A program made the position numbers and the translations under genes. From an uncultured Bacteroides sp. (GTDB taxonomy: Bacteria; Bacteroidota; Bacteroidia; Bacteroidales; Bacteroidaceae): DNA of 64,000 nt. The notes below the pieces were generated by a model. That model was not told the DNA's origin and did no database searches. It saw nothing but the letters and a program-made list of their open reading frames with translations. The DNA lies in NCBI GenBank assembly GCA_959606905.1, contig CAUHML010000008.1, forward strand, positions 30,663 through 94,662, read 5' to 3'. Shown piece after piece: positions 7,893 to 15,497 of the stretch (positions are counted from its first letter, which is position 1; each line of letters starts with the position of its first letter).

Positions 7893-8399
7893 TTAGCTTA
7901 TTTCTTGTTTTACTTGTTCAGCCCATGCACTGATACGTTCCTCTGTCTGATTGTCTTCGTTGACTTCATCAATTGGAAGTCCGACAAATTTGCCGTCTAC
8001 GACCGCTATGGAAGAATCGAATGTGTATCCAGCCGTATCTACTGCTCCGCAGAATTTGCAATGCGTGTCTTTCAGGTCTTCATAAATAATCCCGATGGCA
8101 TCGCAGAATGTATCGCTATATGAGTCGGAATCACCGCAACCGAACAAGGCTACATATTTATGAGACAAATCGCATTTCTTTAAAACATTTACTCCGTCAT
8201 ACCAATCGTCTTGCAGTTCGCCGGCTCCCCAAGTAGAGCTGCCTAGCACAAGTACATCATACTCATTGACTAAAGCCTCTGTAAGTTTAGATACTTCAAA
8301 AATATGTGCGGAAGGAACATTTAGTTTCTCTGCAATTCGACGGGCGACGTCTTCGGTTGTTCCGGTTGTGGAACCATAAAATACTCCAATTTTATTCAT
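7893..8399 (-). CDS. fldA: Flavodoxin (long-chain type)
   Basis: This soluble FMN protein carries low-potential electrons and commonly replaces ferredoxin when iron is short. The FMN phosphate loop GSTTGTTEDVA is at residues 9-19, the first FMN-stacking loop has STWGAGELQDDW, and the second loop has GCGDSDSYSDTF. The length of 168 residues is that of long-chain flavodoxins. I chose the ATG at 8397-8399. The longer frame beginning at 8429 adds ten unusual residues and starts inside the -7 promoter box at 8427-8434, so it would not be transcribed. The DUF2023 gene follows 32 bp downstream. Confidence 0.93.
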   Translation of the reverse strand: MNKIGVFYGSTTGTTEDVARRIAEKLNVPSAHIFEVSKLTEALVNEYDVLVLGSSTWGAGELQDDWYDGVNVLKKCDLSHKYVALFGCGDSDSYSDTFCDAIGIIYEDLKDTHCKFCGAVDTAGYTFDSSIAVVDGKFVGLPIDEVNEDNQTEERISAWAEQVKQEIS

Positions 8400-8426
8400 C
8401 TTTGATATTTTTTTAATGTGATGCTG

Positions 8427-8434
8427 CAAAGATA
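8427..8434 (-). promoter_or_regulatory. -7 promoter element of the flavodoxin operon
   Basis: The minus strand reads TATCTTTG, 27 bp before the flavodoxin start codon. A clear TTTG -33 box is not seen, which may mean that activation is needed. The AT-rich space to 8521 is shared with the divergent lipoprotein gene. Confidence 0.6.
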
Positions 8435-8521
8435 GGGTACCTTGTAGAAATAGAAAATCCCTATTAATAATGGAATAATAGTCTCATTCTCATCATAAGT
8501 GGGGATAAAATAACTATGTTT

Positions 8522-8553
8522 TTTGATACTTTTATTTAAAATAGCTATCTTTG
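8522..8553 (+). promoter_or_regulatory. Promoter of the first LruC lipoprotein
   Basis: TTTG (8522-8525), 20 bp spacer and TATCTTTG (8546-8553) give a near-perfect Bacteroides promoter 22 bp before the start codon. The motif CATAAGTGGGGATAA lies just upstream at 8494-8508. Confidence 0.65.
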
Positions 8554-8575
8554 GGTCGATCAAAACAAACATTAT

Positions 8576-10618
8576 ATGAATATGAGAAATTTAAAGTATT
8601 TTTCTTTTGGAATCATCAGTCTGATTTTCGCTTCATGTATAGAAGAAAAAAACTTATCTATTCAGAATGAGGAAGAACTGGAAAATGCAGAACTTGGTTT
8701 ATCTACAGATTTTTCTCTAAAAACAGAGAGGAGCATATCTATTACTGCTACTGACGGAGAAGGAAAAACACAGAAAGGGGTAAAAATGGGGATATTTGCA
8801 AGTCAACCTTACACGGGCGAAGGAATTATCTCTGTCGAACCTATTTTTGTTGGATATACAGATGCTTCCGGTAAATTGAATGCGGATGTAGTCGTCGCCA
8901 ATAATCTTTCTAAAGTCTTTGTTGCTCCACTTACTGCAGGATATGGGCAGGTGCAGGAAGTGGATGTACGGAATGTTAGCTCATTAAATTTTCGTGGAGT
9001 TGCTTTCCCGCAGGCTGCTACTGTGACTCGTGCTGCTGCAGATGAAATTCCACAGATTTTTGGTCCAATCAGCGGGCTTTATCAATTATTTATTCCTTAT
9101 AAAAATGACGAAGTGAATGAGAATGGTATACCTGTTCAGGGAGGTTGCTCGTTGGTGTCAAAAGAACAACTTTCTCCGGCATTGATTAATAAGATTGATA
9201 GTTGGTATCCGGAAAAAAAGAATGTTCAGACAGCGGATTTATCAAAGAATTCTGATTTGAGAATTGTTGATGAGGACGGAGCTCAGGTTTGGGTGACTTA
9301 TGTTGGAGACGGTGGTTTCTGTGTGGATAATCAAACTGTTTATAATTCATTGCTATATTATAATTATAAAGAGGGGGATTTAAAAAGTGATGTTTATAAA
9401 CTTCACATGACTATGTTACTGCCTAATACAAATCAGTTGCAATGTCCGTCAGGCTTAAAAGTTCAGTTGCTTTATTGGGATGGCTCGAAATATAGTAAGG
9501 TTTTTCCAAATGGTACACGAATCGGGTTTGCCGTTGCGCGTGCCGGATTTAAGAAAGACGGTACTGCTATAACAGATAAACTTGCATATAGTTTTAAGAA
9601 TACGATGAGTCCTGCCGTTAATGGGGATGTGAATGGAATGTATTACTCTACTCCAGAATTGAATACATGGGGTAAAACTCAAGCAGTAACTCGTGAATTG
9701 GACGGCTATAATTGTTGTGTGACAGGTTTTGATATCCGTCCTTTTGGAGACAGGAAGGCTGATTATGATTTCAATGATGTAATGGTAAAGGTAACGGCTA
9801 CTCCTGAAAAAGCTATTAGGCCGGGTGAAGATATTCCAGTTGATGAAGATGTGACTGTGGCTGAATCAATTCATGGTACGTTAGCTTTCGAAGATCAATG
9901 GCCTAATCCCGGTGATTATGATTTAAATGACTTTGTAGTGAACTATACATATGGTGTCTATAAAAATGTGGATAATAAAATTAACGGTATCCAAATGCGG
10001 TTTAGACCGATTGCTAAGGGTGCGGCAAGTTATACAAAAATTGGTTTTGGGATAGAACTACCGTTGGCTTCGAATGATATTGATGTAGCAGAAGTAGAGG
10101 GAGCTATTTTAGAAAGTGGAGACTCAAACGCTACTTTCATTATTTGGGAAGATATAAGTAAACCTTTTGCTGGTGGTGAAACAGGTTTTATCAATACAGA
10201 AAAAGGCTCTTCTTTTGTTTCGGCAGAAGAGTTGGTTGTGACTATCCCATTAAAAGCAGTAACTAGCAATGTTTCTATGATGAAGTTTAATCCGTTTATA
10301 TTTGTCAATAAGCGTTCGCATGAGATTCATTTAACGGATTTTGCTCCGACATCAAAAATGGATATGAATTTGTTGGGAAACGGGAAAGATTGTTCGGATG
10401 TATCGAAAGGTTTTTATTTCCGAATGAAAGATATGTATTGTTGGGCATTGGATTTTCCACGAACTTCTGCAGATGAAGCGGCATGGAGATATCCGAAAGA
10501 AAAATCATCAGTGGTAAAAGCTTATAAGAATTACAATAAATGGGTAACAAACAAGACAGATTTATCTTGGTTTGACTCTACTATTCCGGGTAATGTAGAT
10601 GGAAGTGAATTGTATTAA
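8576..10618 (+). CDS. LruC-domain lipoprotein 1
   Basis: The 680-residue protein has a lipoprotein signal ending in IFASC (Cys21) and an acidic stretch right after the lipidated Cys (IEEKN). That placement is compatible with surface export in Bacteroidota. A carboxypeptidase-like sandwich is likely at about 50-130. Residues about 340-410 end in ADYDFNDV, and the LruC/DUF4842 domain starts near 437 with FEDQWPNPGDYDLND and runs to about 650. The repeated DYDxND pattern looks like a Ca-binding loop, but this is inference. Function is unknown. The window holds two other LruC lipoproteins (17283-19664 and 31641-33995). Only this one has the double DYDxND arrangement and no central beta-helix-like region. 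Confidence 0.82.
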   Translation: MNMRNLKYFSFGIISLIFASCIEEKNLSIQNEEELENAELGLSTDFSLKTERSISITATDGEGKTQKGVKMGIFASQPYTGEGIISVEPIFVGYTDASGKLNADVVVANNLSKVFVAPLTAGYGQVQEVDVRNVSSLNFRGVAFPQAATVTRAAADEIPQIFGPISGLYQLFIPYKNDEVNENGIPVQGGCSLVSKEQLSPALINKIDSWYPEKKNVQTADLSKNSDLRIVDEDGAQVWVTYVGDGGFCVDNQTVYNSLLYYNYKEGDLKSDVYKLHMTMLLPNTNQLQCPSGLKVQLLYWDGSKYSKVFPNGTRIGFAVARAGFKKDGTAITDKLAYSFKNTMSPAVNGDVNGMYYSTPELNTWGKTQAVTRELDGYNCCVTGFDIRPFGDRKADYDFNDVMVKVTATPEKAIRPGEDIPVDEDVTVAESIHGTLAFEDQWPNPGDYDLNDFVVNYTYGVYKNVDNKINGIQMRFRPIAKGAASYTKIGFGIELPLASNDIDVAEVEGAILESGDSNATFIIWEDISKPFAGGETGFINTEKGSSFVSAEELVVTIPLKAVTSNVSMMKFNPFIFVNKRSHEIHLTDFAPTSKMDMNLLGNGKDCSDVSKGFYFRMKDMYCWALDFPRTSADEAAWRYPKEKSSVVKAYKNYNKWVTNKTDLSWFDSTIPGNVDGSELY

Positions 10619-10640
10619 TCTGTTTTGATAATAAGTTAAT

Positions 10641-10676
10641 AAATAAGGGGCTGCTTTTTGAGGCAGCCCCTTATTT
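10641..10676. terminator. Bidirectional terminator between LruC lipoprotein 1 and AICAR transformylase
   Basis: A 14-bp perfect stem (10641-10654 with 10663-10676) has a GC core GGGGCTGC and A/T-rich flanks on both sides. It serves the two convergent genes. Confidence 0.8.
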
Positions 10677-10690
10677 ATTAACTATGTTTT

Positions 10691-11866
10691 TTAATGGTGG
10701 AATAAACGAATTCCTGTAAATGCCATTGCCATATTATATTTGTCGCAAGTGCTGATAACATGGTCGTCGCGTACAGAACCACCCGGCTGTGCTATGTAGC
10801 TGACGCCGCTCTTATGTGCTCGTTCGATGTTATCTCCAAAGGGGAAGAAAGCGTCTGATCCCAAAGATACTCCTGTCATTGTGTTCAACCATGCACGTTT
10901 TTCTTCGCGAGTCAGTACTTCCGGTTTTTCAGTGAAAAACTGTTGCCATATGCCGTCTGCTAATACATCATCATAATCTTCTGATATGTATATATCAATC
11001 GTATTGTCACGGTCTGCACGACGGATTTTTTCAATCCAAGGCAGGTTCATCACTTTCGGATGTTGGCGTAGATACCAGATGTCTGCTTTATTTCCGGCGA
11101 GGCGTGTGCAATGAATACGTGACTGCTGTCCGGCGCCAATGCCGATAGCCTGTCCGTCTTTAGCATAACATACAGAGTTGGATTGCGTATATTTTAAAGT
11201 GATTAAAGCAATAATCAAATCACGTTTTGCATCGGCAGGAATTACTTGATTCTGTGTCGGCATTTCTTTCAAAAGACTTTCGTCAATTTTCAGTTCGTTT
11301 CTTCCCTGTTCGAAGGTTATGCCGAAAACATCTTTGTGTTCAATAGAATCCGGACGATAAGCCGGATCTATTTTGATTACATTGTATGTACCTTTTCTCT
11401 TGTTTTTGAGAATTTCCAATGCTTCGGGAGTATAATCCGGAGCAATCACACCGTCAGATACTTCACGATTAATAAGGCGTGCGGTTTCTTCGTCACAGGT
11501 ATCGGACAATGCGATGAAATCTCCATACGACGACATACGGTCGGCACCACGTGCGCGTGCATAGGCGGTGGCTAATGGGGACAACTTCACATCATCTACA
11601 AAATAAATCTTTTTGAGTGTATCATTCATTTCCACTGCAACGGCAGCGCCGGCTGGACTTACATGCTTAAAGGAAGCGGCAGCCGGTAGCTTGGTAGCTT
11701 CTTTTAGCTCTTTCACTAACTGCCAACTGTTGAATGCATCCAACAGATTAATATAACCGGGACGTCCGTTCAGTACTTCAATGGGGAGTTCGCCGTCCTT
11801 CATGAAAATACGGGCAGGCTTTTGGTTAGGGTTGCAGCCGTATTTCAGTTCGAGTTCGTTTGCCAT
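10691..11866 (-). CDS. Stand-alone AICAR formyltransferase (PurH transformylase domain)
   Basis: The 391-residue cytoplasmic enzyme would transfer a formyl group from 10-formyl-tetrahydrofolate to AICAR late in purine synthesis. The Lys-His pair in SFKHVSPAGAA and the C-terminal block SDAFFPFGDNIERA with GGSVRDDHVI are typical of the PurH transformylase half. The IMP cyclohydrolase (MGS-like) domain that forms the N-terminal 200 residues of bifunctional PurH is absent, so a separate enzyme must close the ring. Bacteroides genomes commonly also carry bifunctional purH, in which case this is an extra copy. That cannot be checked here. A TAATTTTG promoter box lies at 11908-11915. Confidence 0.85.
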   Translation of the reverse strand: MANELELKYGCNPNQKPARIFMKDGELPIEVLNGRPGYINLLDAFNSWQLVKELKEATKLPAAASFKHVSPAGAAVAVEMNDTLKKIYFVDDVKLSPLATAYARARGADRMSSYGDFIALSDTCDEETARLINREVSDGVIAPDYTPEALEILKNKRKGTYNVIKIDPAYRPDSIEHKDVFGITFEQGRNELKIDESLLKEMPTQNQVIPADAKRDLIIALITLKYTQSNSVCYAKDGQAIGIGAGQQSRIHCTRLAGNKADIWYLRQHPKVMNLPWIEKIRRADRDNTIDIYISEDYDDVLADGIWQQFFTEKPEVLTREEKRAWLNTMTGVSLGSDAFFPFGDNIERAHKSGVSYIAQPGGSVRDDHVISTCDKYNMAMAFTGIRLFHH

Positions 11867-11907
11867 ATCACTTTAATTATAAATTACTAATTACAATTTA
11901 ATAGCGA

Positions 11908-11915
11908 CAAAATTA
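11908..11915 (-). promoter_or_regulatory. -7 promoter element of the AICAR formyltransferase gene
   Basis: The minus strand reads TAATTTTG, a TAnnTTTG match, 41 bp before the start codon. It is in the 205-bp divergent region shared with the hemerythrin gene. Confidence 0.5.
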
Positions 11916-12001
11916 CTAAAAAAAGAGTAGCCAGCCTAAACTCCTGTTAGAAATTACTAGCATATAATTAGTATTTAGTAATCCGTAATTAATTGAAATA
12001 C

Positions 12002-12045
12002 CTATAAATGGTGATTGTATTTCCGTGAAATATTCCGTTTCTTTG
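12002..12045 (+). promoter_or_regulatory. Probable promoter of the hemerythrin/LuxR operon
   Basis: TTG at 12015-12017 and TTTCTTTG at 12038-12045 are 20 bp apart, close to the -33/-7 pattern. The -33 element is inside CTATAAATGGTGATTG (12002-12017), which resembles the motif at 2614-2628. It also forms an imperfect inverted repeat AATACC/GGTGATT with the sequence just before it. A redox regulator site is possible. Confidence 0.4.
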
Positions 12046-12071
12046 CAGTATCTAAATATAAATAGGTATAA

Positions 12072-12776
12072 ATGGATAATTTACAGAAATATAAACCAAA
12101 CGATAAGATGATTGATCTTATCAGTGATAACTATTCTTTGTTGCAAGTGATGAGCCGTTTCGGACTTTCGTTGGGATTTGGTGATAAAACGGTCAAAGAA
12201 GTTTGTGAACTTAACGGAGTAGACTGTCGGACTTTTCTTATTGTTGTCAACTTTATAGCTGAAGGTTTTTCCCGGTTGGATGGAGATGACGGAGAAATTT
12301 CCATTCCAGGATTGATAGATTATCTGCGTCAGGCGCATATTTATTTTCTTGATTTCTCCCTTCCCGCTATTCGTCGTAAACTGATTGAAGCGATAGACTG
12401 TTCTCAGGATGATGTCGCTTTTCTTATTCTCAAATTCTTCGATGAATATACAAGGGAGGTGCGCAAGCACATGGATTATGAAGAAAAAACAGTGTTTAAG
12501 TATGTGGATTTACTGATTAAAGGGGATGCTCCTAAAAACTACCAGATCAGTACGTTCTCTAAGCATCATGATCAAGTAGGGGAGAAGTTGACAGAACTGA
12601 AAAATATCATAATTAAATATTGCCCTGCCAAGGCGAACGAAAATTTGCTGAATGCAGCCCTTTTTGATATTTATGCTTGTGAGGCGGGATTGGAATCCCA
12701 TTGCAAGGTTGAAGATTATATTTTTGTTCCTGCCATTCTGAAGTTGGAAAGGAGGATAAGAGAAAATGAAAAATAA
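12072..12776 (+). CDS. Hemerythrin-domain, RIC/YtfE-like protein
   Basis: The 234-residue cytoplasmic protein has an N-terminal ScdA_N-like region (about 12-70, 'SLLQVMSRFGLSLGFGDKT') and a four-helix hemerythrin domain (about 80-225). Candidate diiron ligands are His89, His133, Glu137, His165 or His166, His210 and Glu214. Their order and spacing match those of E. coli YtfE with an offset of about five. YtfE/RIC proteins repair Fe-S clusters after nitrosative or oxidative damage or release iron. The N-terminal cysteines (45, 52) are placed differently from the CC pair of YtfE. It overlaps the following LuxR gene by 11 bp, so it may also act as the sensor for that regulator (inference). Confidence 0.8.
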   Translation: MDNLQKYKPNDKMIDLISDNYSLLQVMSRFGLSLGFGDKTVKEVCELNGVDCRTFLIVVNFIAEGFSRLDGDDGEISIPGLIDYLRQAHIYFLDFSLPAIRRKLIEAIDCSQDDVAFLILKFFDEYTREVRKHMDYEEKTVFKYVDLLIKGDAPKNYQISTFSKHHDQVGEKLTELKNIIIKYCPAKANENLLNAALFDIYACEAGLESHCKVEDYIFVPAILKLERRIRENEK

Positions 12777-13377
12777 CGAAGTTATTCGAATAGCCATTGC
12801 AGAAACTTCTGTGATTATTCGTGGAGGACTGACTGCGGCATTGAAACGTCTTCCTAATGCAAAGGTGCAGCCAATAGAGTTACTTTCTGCTGAGGCTTTG
12901 CATGATTGCTTGCGGACACAATGCCCTGAAATGTTGATTGTAAATCCGACTTTTGGCGATTATTTTGACGTAAATAAGTTCCGGGAAGAAGTATCTGGCA
13001 AAAAGATACGTTTGATAGCATTGGTCACTTCTTTTGTGGATGCTTCATTGCTAAGTAAGTATGACGAGTCGATCTCCATATTCGATGATCTGGAAACTCT
13101 TTCCAAGAAAATTGCCGGTTTGTTGGATATGTCTTCGGAAGAGGATGAAGTGGATAGTCAGGACGCACTTAGCCAACGGGAGAAAGAGATTGTGATCTGT
13201 GTGGTAAAAGGTATGACTAATAAAGAAATTGCGGAAAAATTGTTTTTATCGATTCATACAGTGATTACTCACCGGAGGAATATTAGCAAAAAATTGCAAA
13301 TACACAGTGCAGCTGGTCTGACTATCTATGCTATTGTAAATAAGCTGGTTACGCTTAGCGATGTGAAAGATTTGTAA
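12766..13377 (+). CDS. LuxR-type regulator with degenerate receiver domain
   Basis: The 203-residue DNA-binding protein has a receiver-like fold at residues 5-120 and a LuxR/GerE helix-turn-helix at about 138-200 (LSQREKEIVICVVKGMTNKE, then IHTVITHRRNISKKL). The phosphate-accepting Asp is replaced by Asn60 (LIVNPTF), the acidic pair near the N-terminus is not present, and the usual Lys is missing. It therefore cannot be a standard phospho-switch. The start overlaps the hemerythrin gene by 11 bp, which implies translational coupling. A signal from the diiron protein is a reasonable hypothesis. Target genes are unknown. Confidence 0.82.
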   Translation: MKNNEVIRIAIAETSVIIRGGLTAALKRLPNAKVQPIELLSAEALHDCLRTQCPEMLIVNPTFGDYFDVNKFREEVSGKKIRLIALVTSFVDASLLSKYDESISIFDDLETLSKKIAGLLDMSSEEDEVDSQDALSQREKEIVICVVKGMTNKEIAEKLFLSIHTVITHRRNISKKLQIHSAAGLTIYAIVNKLVTLSDVKDL

Positions 13378-13407
13378 CTACTGAAAGTGTTATAAAACAC
13401 AAAACCG

Positions 13408-13438
13408 TTTGCGTACACGAAAATATTTCGTACCTTTG
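13408..13438 (+). promoter_or_regulatory. Strong consensus promoter of a non-coding transcript
   Basis: TTTG at 13408-13411, exactly 19 bp, and TACCTTTG at 13431-13438 form one of the best consensus matches in the window. The spacer has an interrupted inverted repeat (CGAAA/TTTCG). Transcription would start near 13445. Confidence 0.7.
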
Positions 13439-13622
13439 CAGTGCAGTTGAGAAACTGTTAGTTTATAAGGTAAAAGAAAAAGGTTAAAGGTATTAGATTT
13501 GACAATTTAAGGTATTAATGGTTTTAGTTCAATAGGAAAAGTTTTAATAGAAGGTAAAAGGATAACGATAGGTAACACGTTTTTAGGTAAAAAGAAGATT
13601 AGTTTTCAGGAAAAAAGAGGTA

Positions 13623-13676
13623 ATGAGAAGAAAAGCCCTCAAAGGCTTTTCTGATGCGAGGCGAGTGGTTCCATAG
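13623..13676 (+). CDS. Possible 17-codon peptide inside the candidate small RNA
   Basis: ATG at 13623 follows AAAAAAGAGGTA and encodes a basic peptide (MRRKALKGFSDARRVVP) before TAG. The frame runs through the first 3' hairpin and ends in the loop of the terminator hairpin, so translation would affect RNA folding. No downstream gene lies on this strand to be attenuated. It may be chance. Confidence 0.25.
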   Translation: MRRKALKGFSDARRVVP

Positions 13677-13697
13677 AAGGAATTAGCTCGTTTTTTT
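13662..13697 (+). terminator. Intrinsic terminator of the candidate small RNA
   Basis: CGAG (13662-13665) with GGTTCC and the arms GGAATT and CTCG (13687-13690) form a stem that includes two G-T pairs. A run of seven T follows (13691-13697). Confidence 0.6.
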
Positions 13698-13769
13698 ATT
13701 TTGGGAACAGATTAACGGAGTTATGTTTCCTGATTAATAAAACCTAAAGTCTGTGTAATCTGTGCTTAA

Positions 13770-13807
13770 AACAAAAACAAAATCCCGACGAAATCGCTTC
13801 GGCGGGA
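13770..13807 (-). terminator. Terminator of the polysaccharide module
   Basis: A stem TCCCGxCGAA / TTCGxCGGGA (13783-13807), with TTTTGTTTTTGTTTT after it on the minus strand, lies about 137 bp past the last gene of the module. Confidence 0.65.
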
Positions 13808-13943
13808 CTCTATTTCATTTTTACTTAAATGTGGCTACGTAATAAAATTATGACTAATTAATTCAATTCTGATACTGCAAAGATAAAGCGTTTCAGTGGG
13901 TGTCACAATCACCTTTATGAGGTATATTGCGTAGCTATTCTCA

Positions 13944-14591
13944 CTATTTATAATTACCGGATACTGTTTTTTCCACCTTTTTCCATTCTTTTGTTTCAAA
14001 ATCATAGGTTTTGATAACTTTTGCAGGACATCCGGCACATATAGAATAGGAAGGTACGGAATGGCTGACTACGCTTCCGGCAGCTACTACACAGTGCTTC
14101 CCTAAAGTTACTCCTGGAAGAATAACTGAGTTAGCGCCTACCCATACGTCATCTTCAATAACAACGGGCTGTGTGTTGACCCCTTGTTCGTCGATCATCT
14201 TTTTCACATCCTGATAATTATGATTGAGTCCTGTTACGGTCACATTTTGGGCTAGATTAACGTGATTGCCGATATTGACCGGACCTATAATCGTATTTCT
14301 TAATCCGACACGGGTATAATCTCCGATAGTCAAATCACCAACTGCATTATTAAGGCAGGAGAAATCTTCAACCACAGAATATTTTCCTAAAAAGAAATGG
14401 TTGAAAGGAGGAAGATCTTTGCGTACACTCCGATAGATCACAGAGCCTTTTCCGCGTTTCAGGTAGATGAAATCAAAGAGGCGTATCCACCAGTTTGGAC
14501 GAGTTTTGACAGGATGCATAATAAGCCGATACACTGCTTGCTTTAAACTGGGTTTTTCTTTAATTCGTTGCTTAAATGTCTTTTTCTCCAT
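13944..14591 (-). CDS. Left-handed beta-helix acyltransferase (WcaF/CatB-like)
   Basis: The 215-residue cytoplasmic enzyme has hexapeptide repeats from about residue 85 to 195 (for example IGDYTRVGLRNTIIGPVNIG and VIEDDVWVGANSVILPG). Its catalytic His is probably in GLNHNYQD. The CAGCPAKVIKTY end is characteristic of sugar O-acetyltransferases acting in polysaccharide synthesis. It is the last gene of a four-gene module and overlaps the glycosyltransferase-like gene by 49 bp, implying coupled translation. The likely role is acetylation of a sugar in a surface glycan. The acceptor is not known. Confidence 0.83.
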   Translation of the reverse strand: MEKKTFKQRIKEKPSLKQAVYRLIMHPVKTRPNWWIRLFDFIYLKRGKGSVIYRSVRKDLPPFNHFFLGKYSVVEDFSCLNNAVGDLTIGDYTRVGLRNTIIGPVNIGNHVNLAQNVTVTGLNHNYQDVKKMIDEQGVNTQPVVIEDDVWVGANSVILPGVTLGKHCVVAAGSVVSHSVPSYSICAGCPAKVIKTYDFETKEWKKVEKTVSGNYK

Positions 14592-15484
14592 ATTGAATGT
14601 TTTTTCTTTTTGTCTTCCACCAAATAGTCCGGAATAGCCAGACTATAAGTAACTAGTAGGCCGAAGAGTATAAGCCACCAGCCGATAGATAATGCCCGGT
14701 TATATCCTGTAATCAGCAATGTCCATACACTGACGAAGATACACATTTTTAGCGGAGAAGGTATTAGATGCTGTACTATTCGGTTACAGAAATTCCAGTT
14801 TCCTTCCAAAAGCGAAGGGAAGAAATAAGAGGCTGTCTTTCGGAGGCGTCTCCTATATGGGTGAACCGGACTTGATTGACAGTATACAATAGCATCCGGA
14901 AGGTAGTCAATATATACATTCTTCCGAAATAACTTCCGTTCGATATTGGTTTTAGAGCTTCTCAGATTGTTTTGCAACCATTCCAAGTCGATAGCCATAT
15001 TGGTTCCGGATAAGTTAGACGACAGTCCGAATTGTGTATTTCCAGCTCTGAAAAGGCTGTTCTTTATTTCTTTGCATATAGCACGGAAACGATTACAGAA
15101 ACCTTTGCGATTTTCAATAACTGTGTGTAATTGAATGGCTTGTATTCCGGCATCATACGCATTGTAGATTTTCTCCAGAAAGAGTGGAGACAGAGAAATG
15201 GCTGTGTTTGATAAGATAAGGATCAGTTGATAGTGTTCTCTGTCAAGAGTATTGATTCCTTGATGCAAATCATTGTATGTGAAGAATTCGTAAGATTCTT
15301 CACGATAGATTACGGGAAGCGGACTTTCTTCCGGAACGAGGATAGCACAATGGTATTTCTTTTCAGCTTTTGGATAGACAATGCGCTTGAAGTGCGATGC
15401 AACTGCCAATACAAAGAGGTATAGAATAACAATCCCCACGAAGAAGAATACCAGGTCATCTATTATGTAAATGTAGGTGCTCAT
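14543..15484 (-). CDS. Membrane glycosyltransferase-like protein (GT2-related, degenerate)
   Basis: The 313-residue protein has an N-terminal membrane helix (about 8-30), a GT2-like cytoplasmic domain (about 40-225) and two C-terminal helices (about 240-285). 'HPYRRRLRKTASYFFP' is at the place of the QxxRW-type acceptor motif. Where GT2 enzymes have a DxD metal site before 'L(S/T)P.FL', this protein reads LSNTAISLSPLFL. The acidic residues are lost. It may be inactive as a transferase, or be a structural partner of the upstream sugar transferase. It lies 13 bp after that gene and overlaps the acetyltransferase gene. Confidence 0.6.
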   Translation of the reverse strand: MSTYIYIIDDLVFFFVGIVILYLFVLAVASHFKRIVYPKAEKKYHCAILVPEESPLPVIYREESYEFFTYNDLHQGINTLDREHYQLILILSNTAISLSPLFLEKIYNAYDAGIQAIQLHTVIENRKGFCNRFRAICKEIKNSLFRAGNTQFGLSSNLSGTNMAIDLEWLQNNLRSSKTNIERKLFRKNVYIDYLPDAIVYCQSSPVHPYRRRLRKTASYFFPSLLEGNWNFCNRIVQHLIPSPLKMCIFVSVWTLLITGYNRALSIGWWLILFGLLVTYSLAIPDYLVEDKKKKHSIWRKRHLSNELKKNPV

Positions 15485-15497
15485 CGTCTGTAAAAGG

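Larger units (their letters stand above)
13445..13697 (+). ncRNA. Candidate small RNA, GGTA-rich, about 250 nt
   Basis: A consensus promoter precedes this stretch and a hairpin followed by seven T ends it. No long frame lies between. The first 180 nt are very poor in C and contain GGTA seven times (13469, 13489, 13511, 13553, 13571, 13586, 13619), mostly within AGGTA. A perfect 9-bp hairpin (AGAAAAGCC, 13629-13637, pairing with 13644-13652) lies near the 3' end. A 17-codon frame (13623-13676) has an A/G-rich leader and could be translated. I do not recognise an Rfam family: no match by eye to RNase P, tmRNA or SRP RNA. It may be a regulatory RNA or a short mRNA. Confidence 0.5.

Noticed and set aside
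8400..8429. Upstream extension of flavodoxin by ten codons
   Set aside because: The extended start lies within the -7 promoter element and the extra residues (QHHIKKISK) do not belong to flavodoxins.
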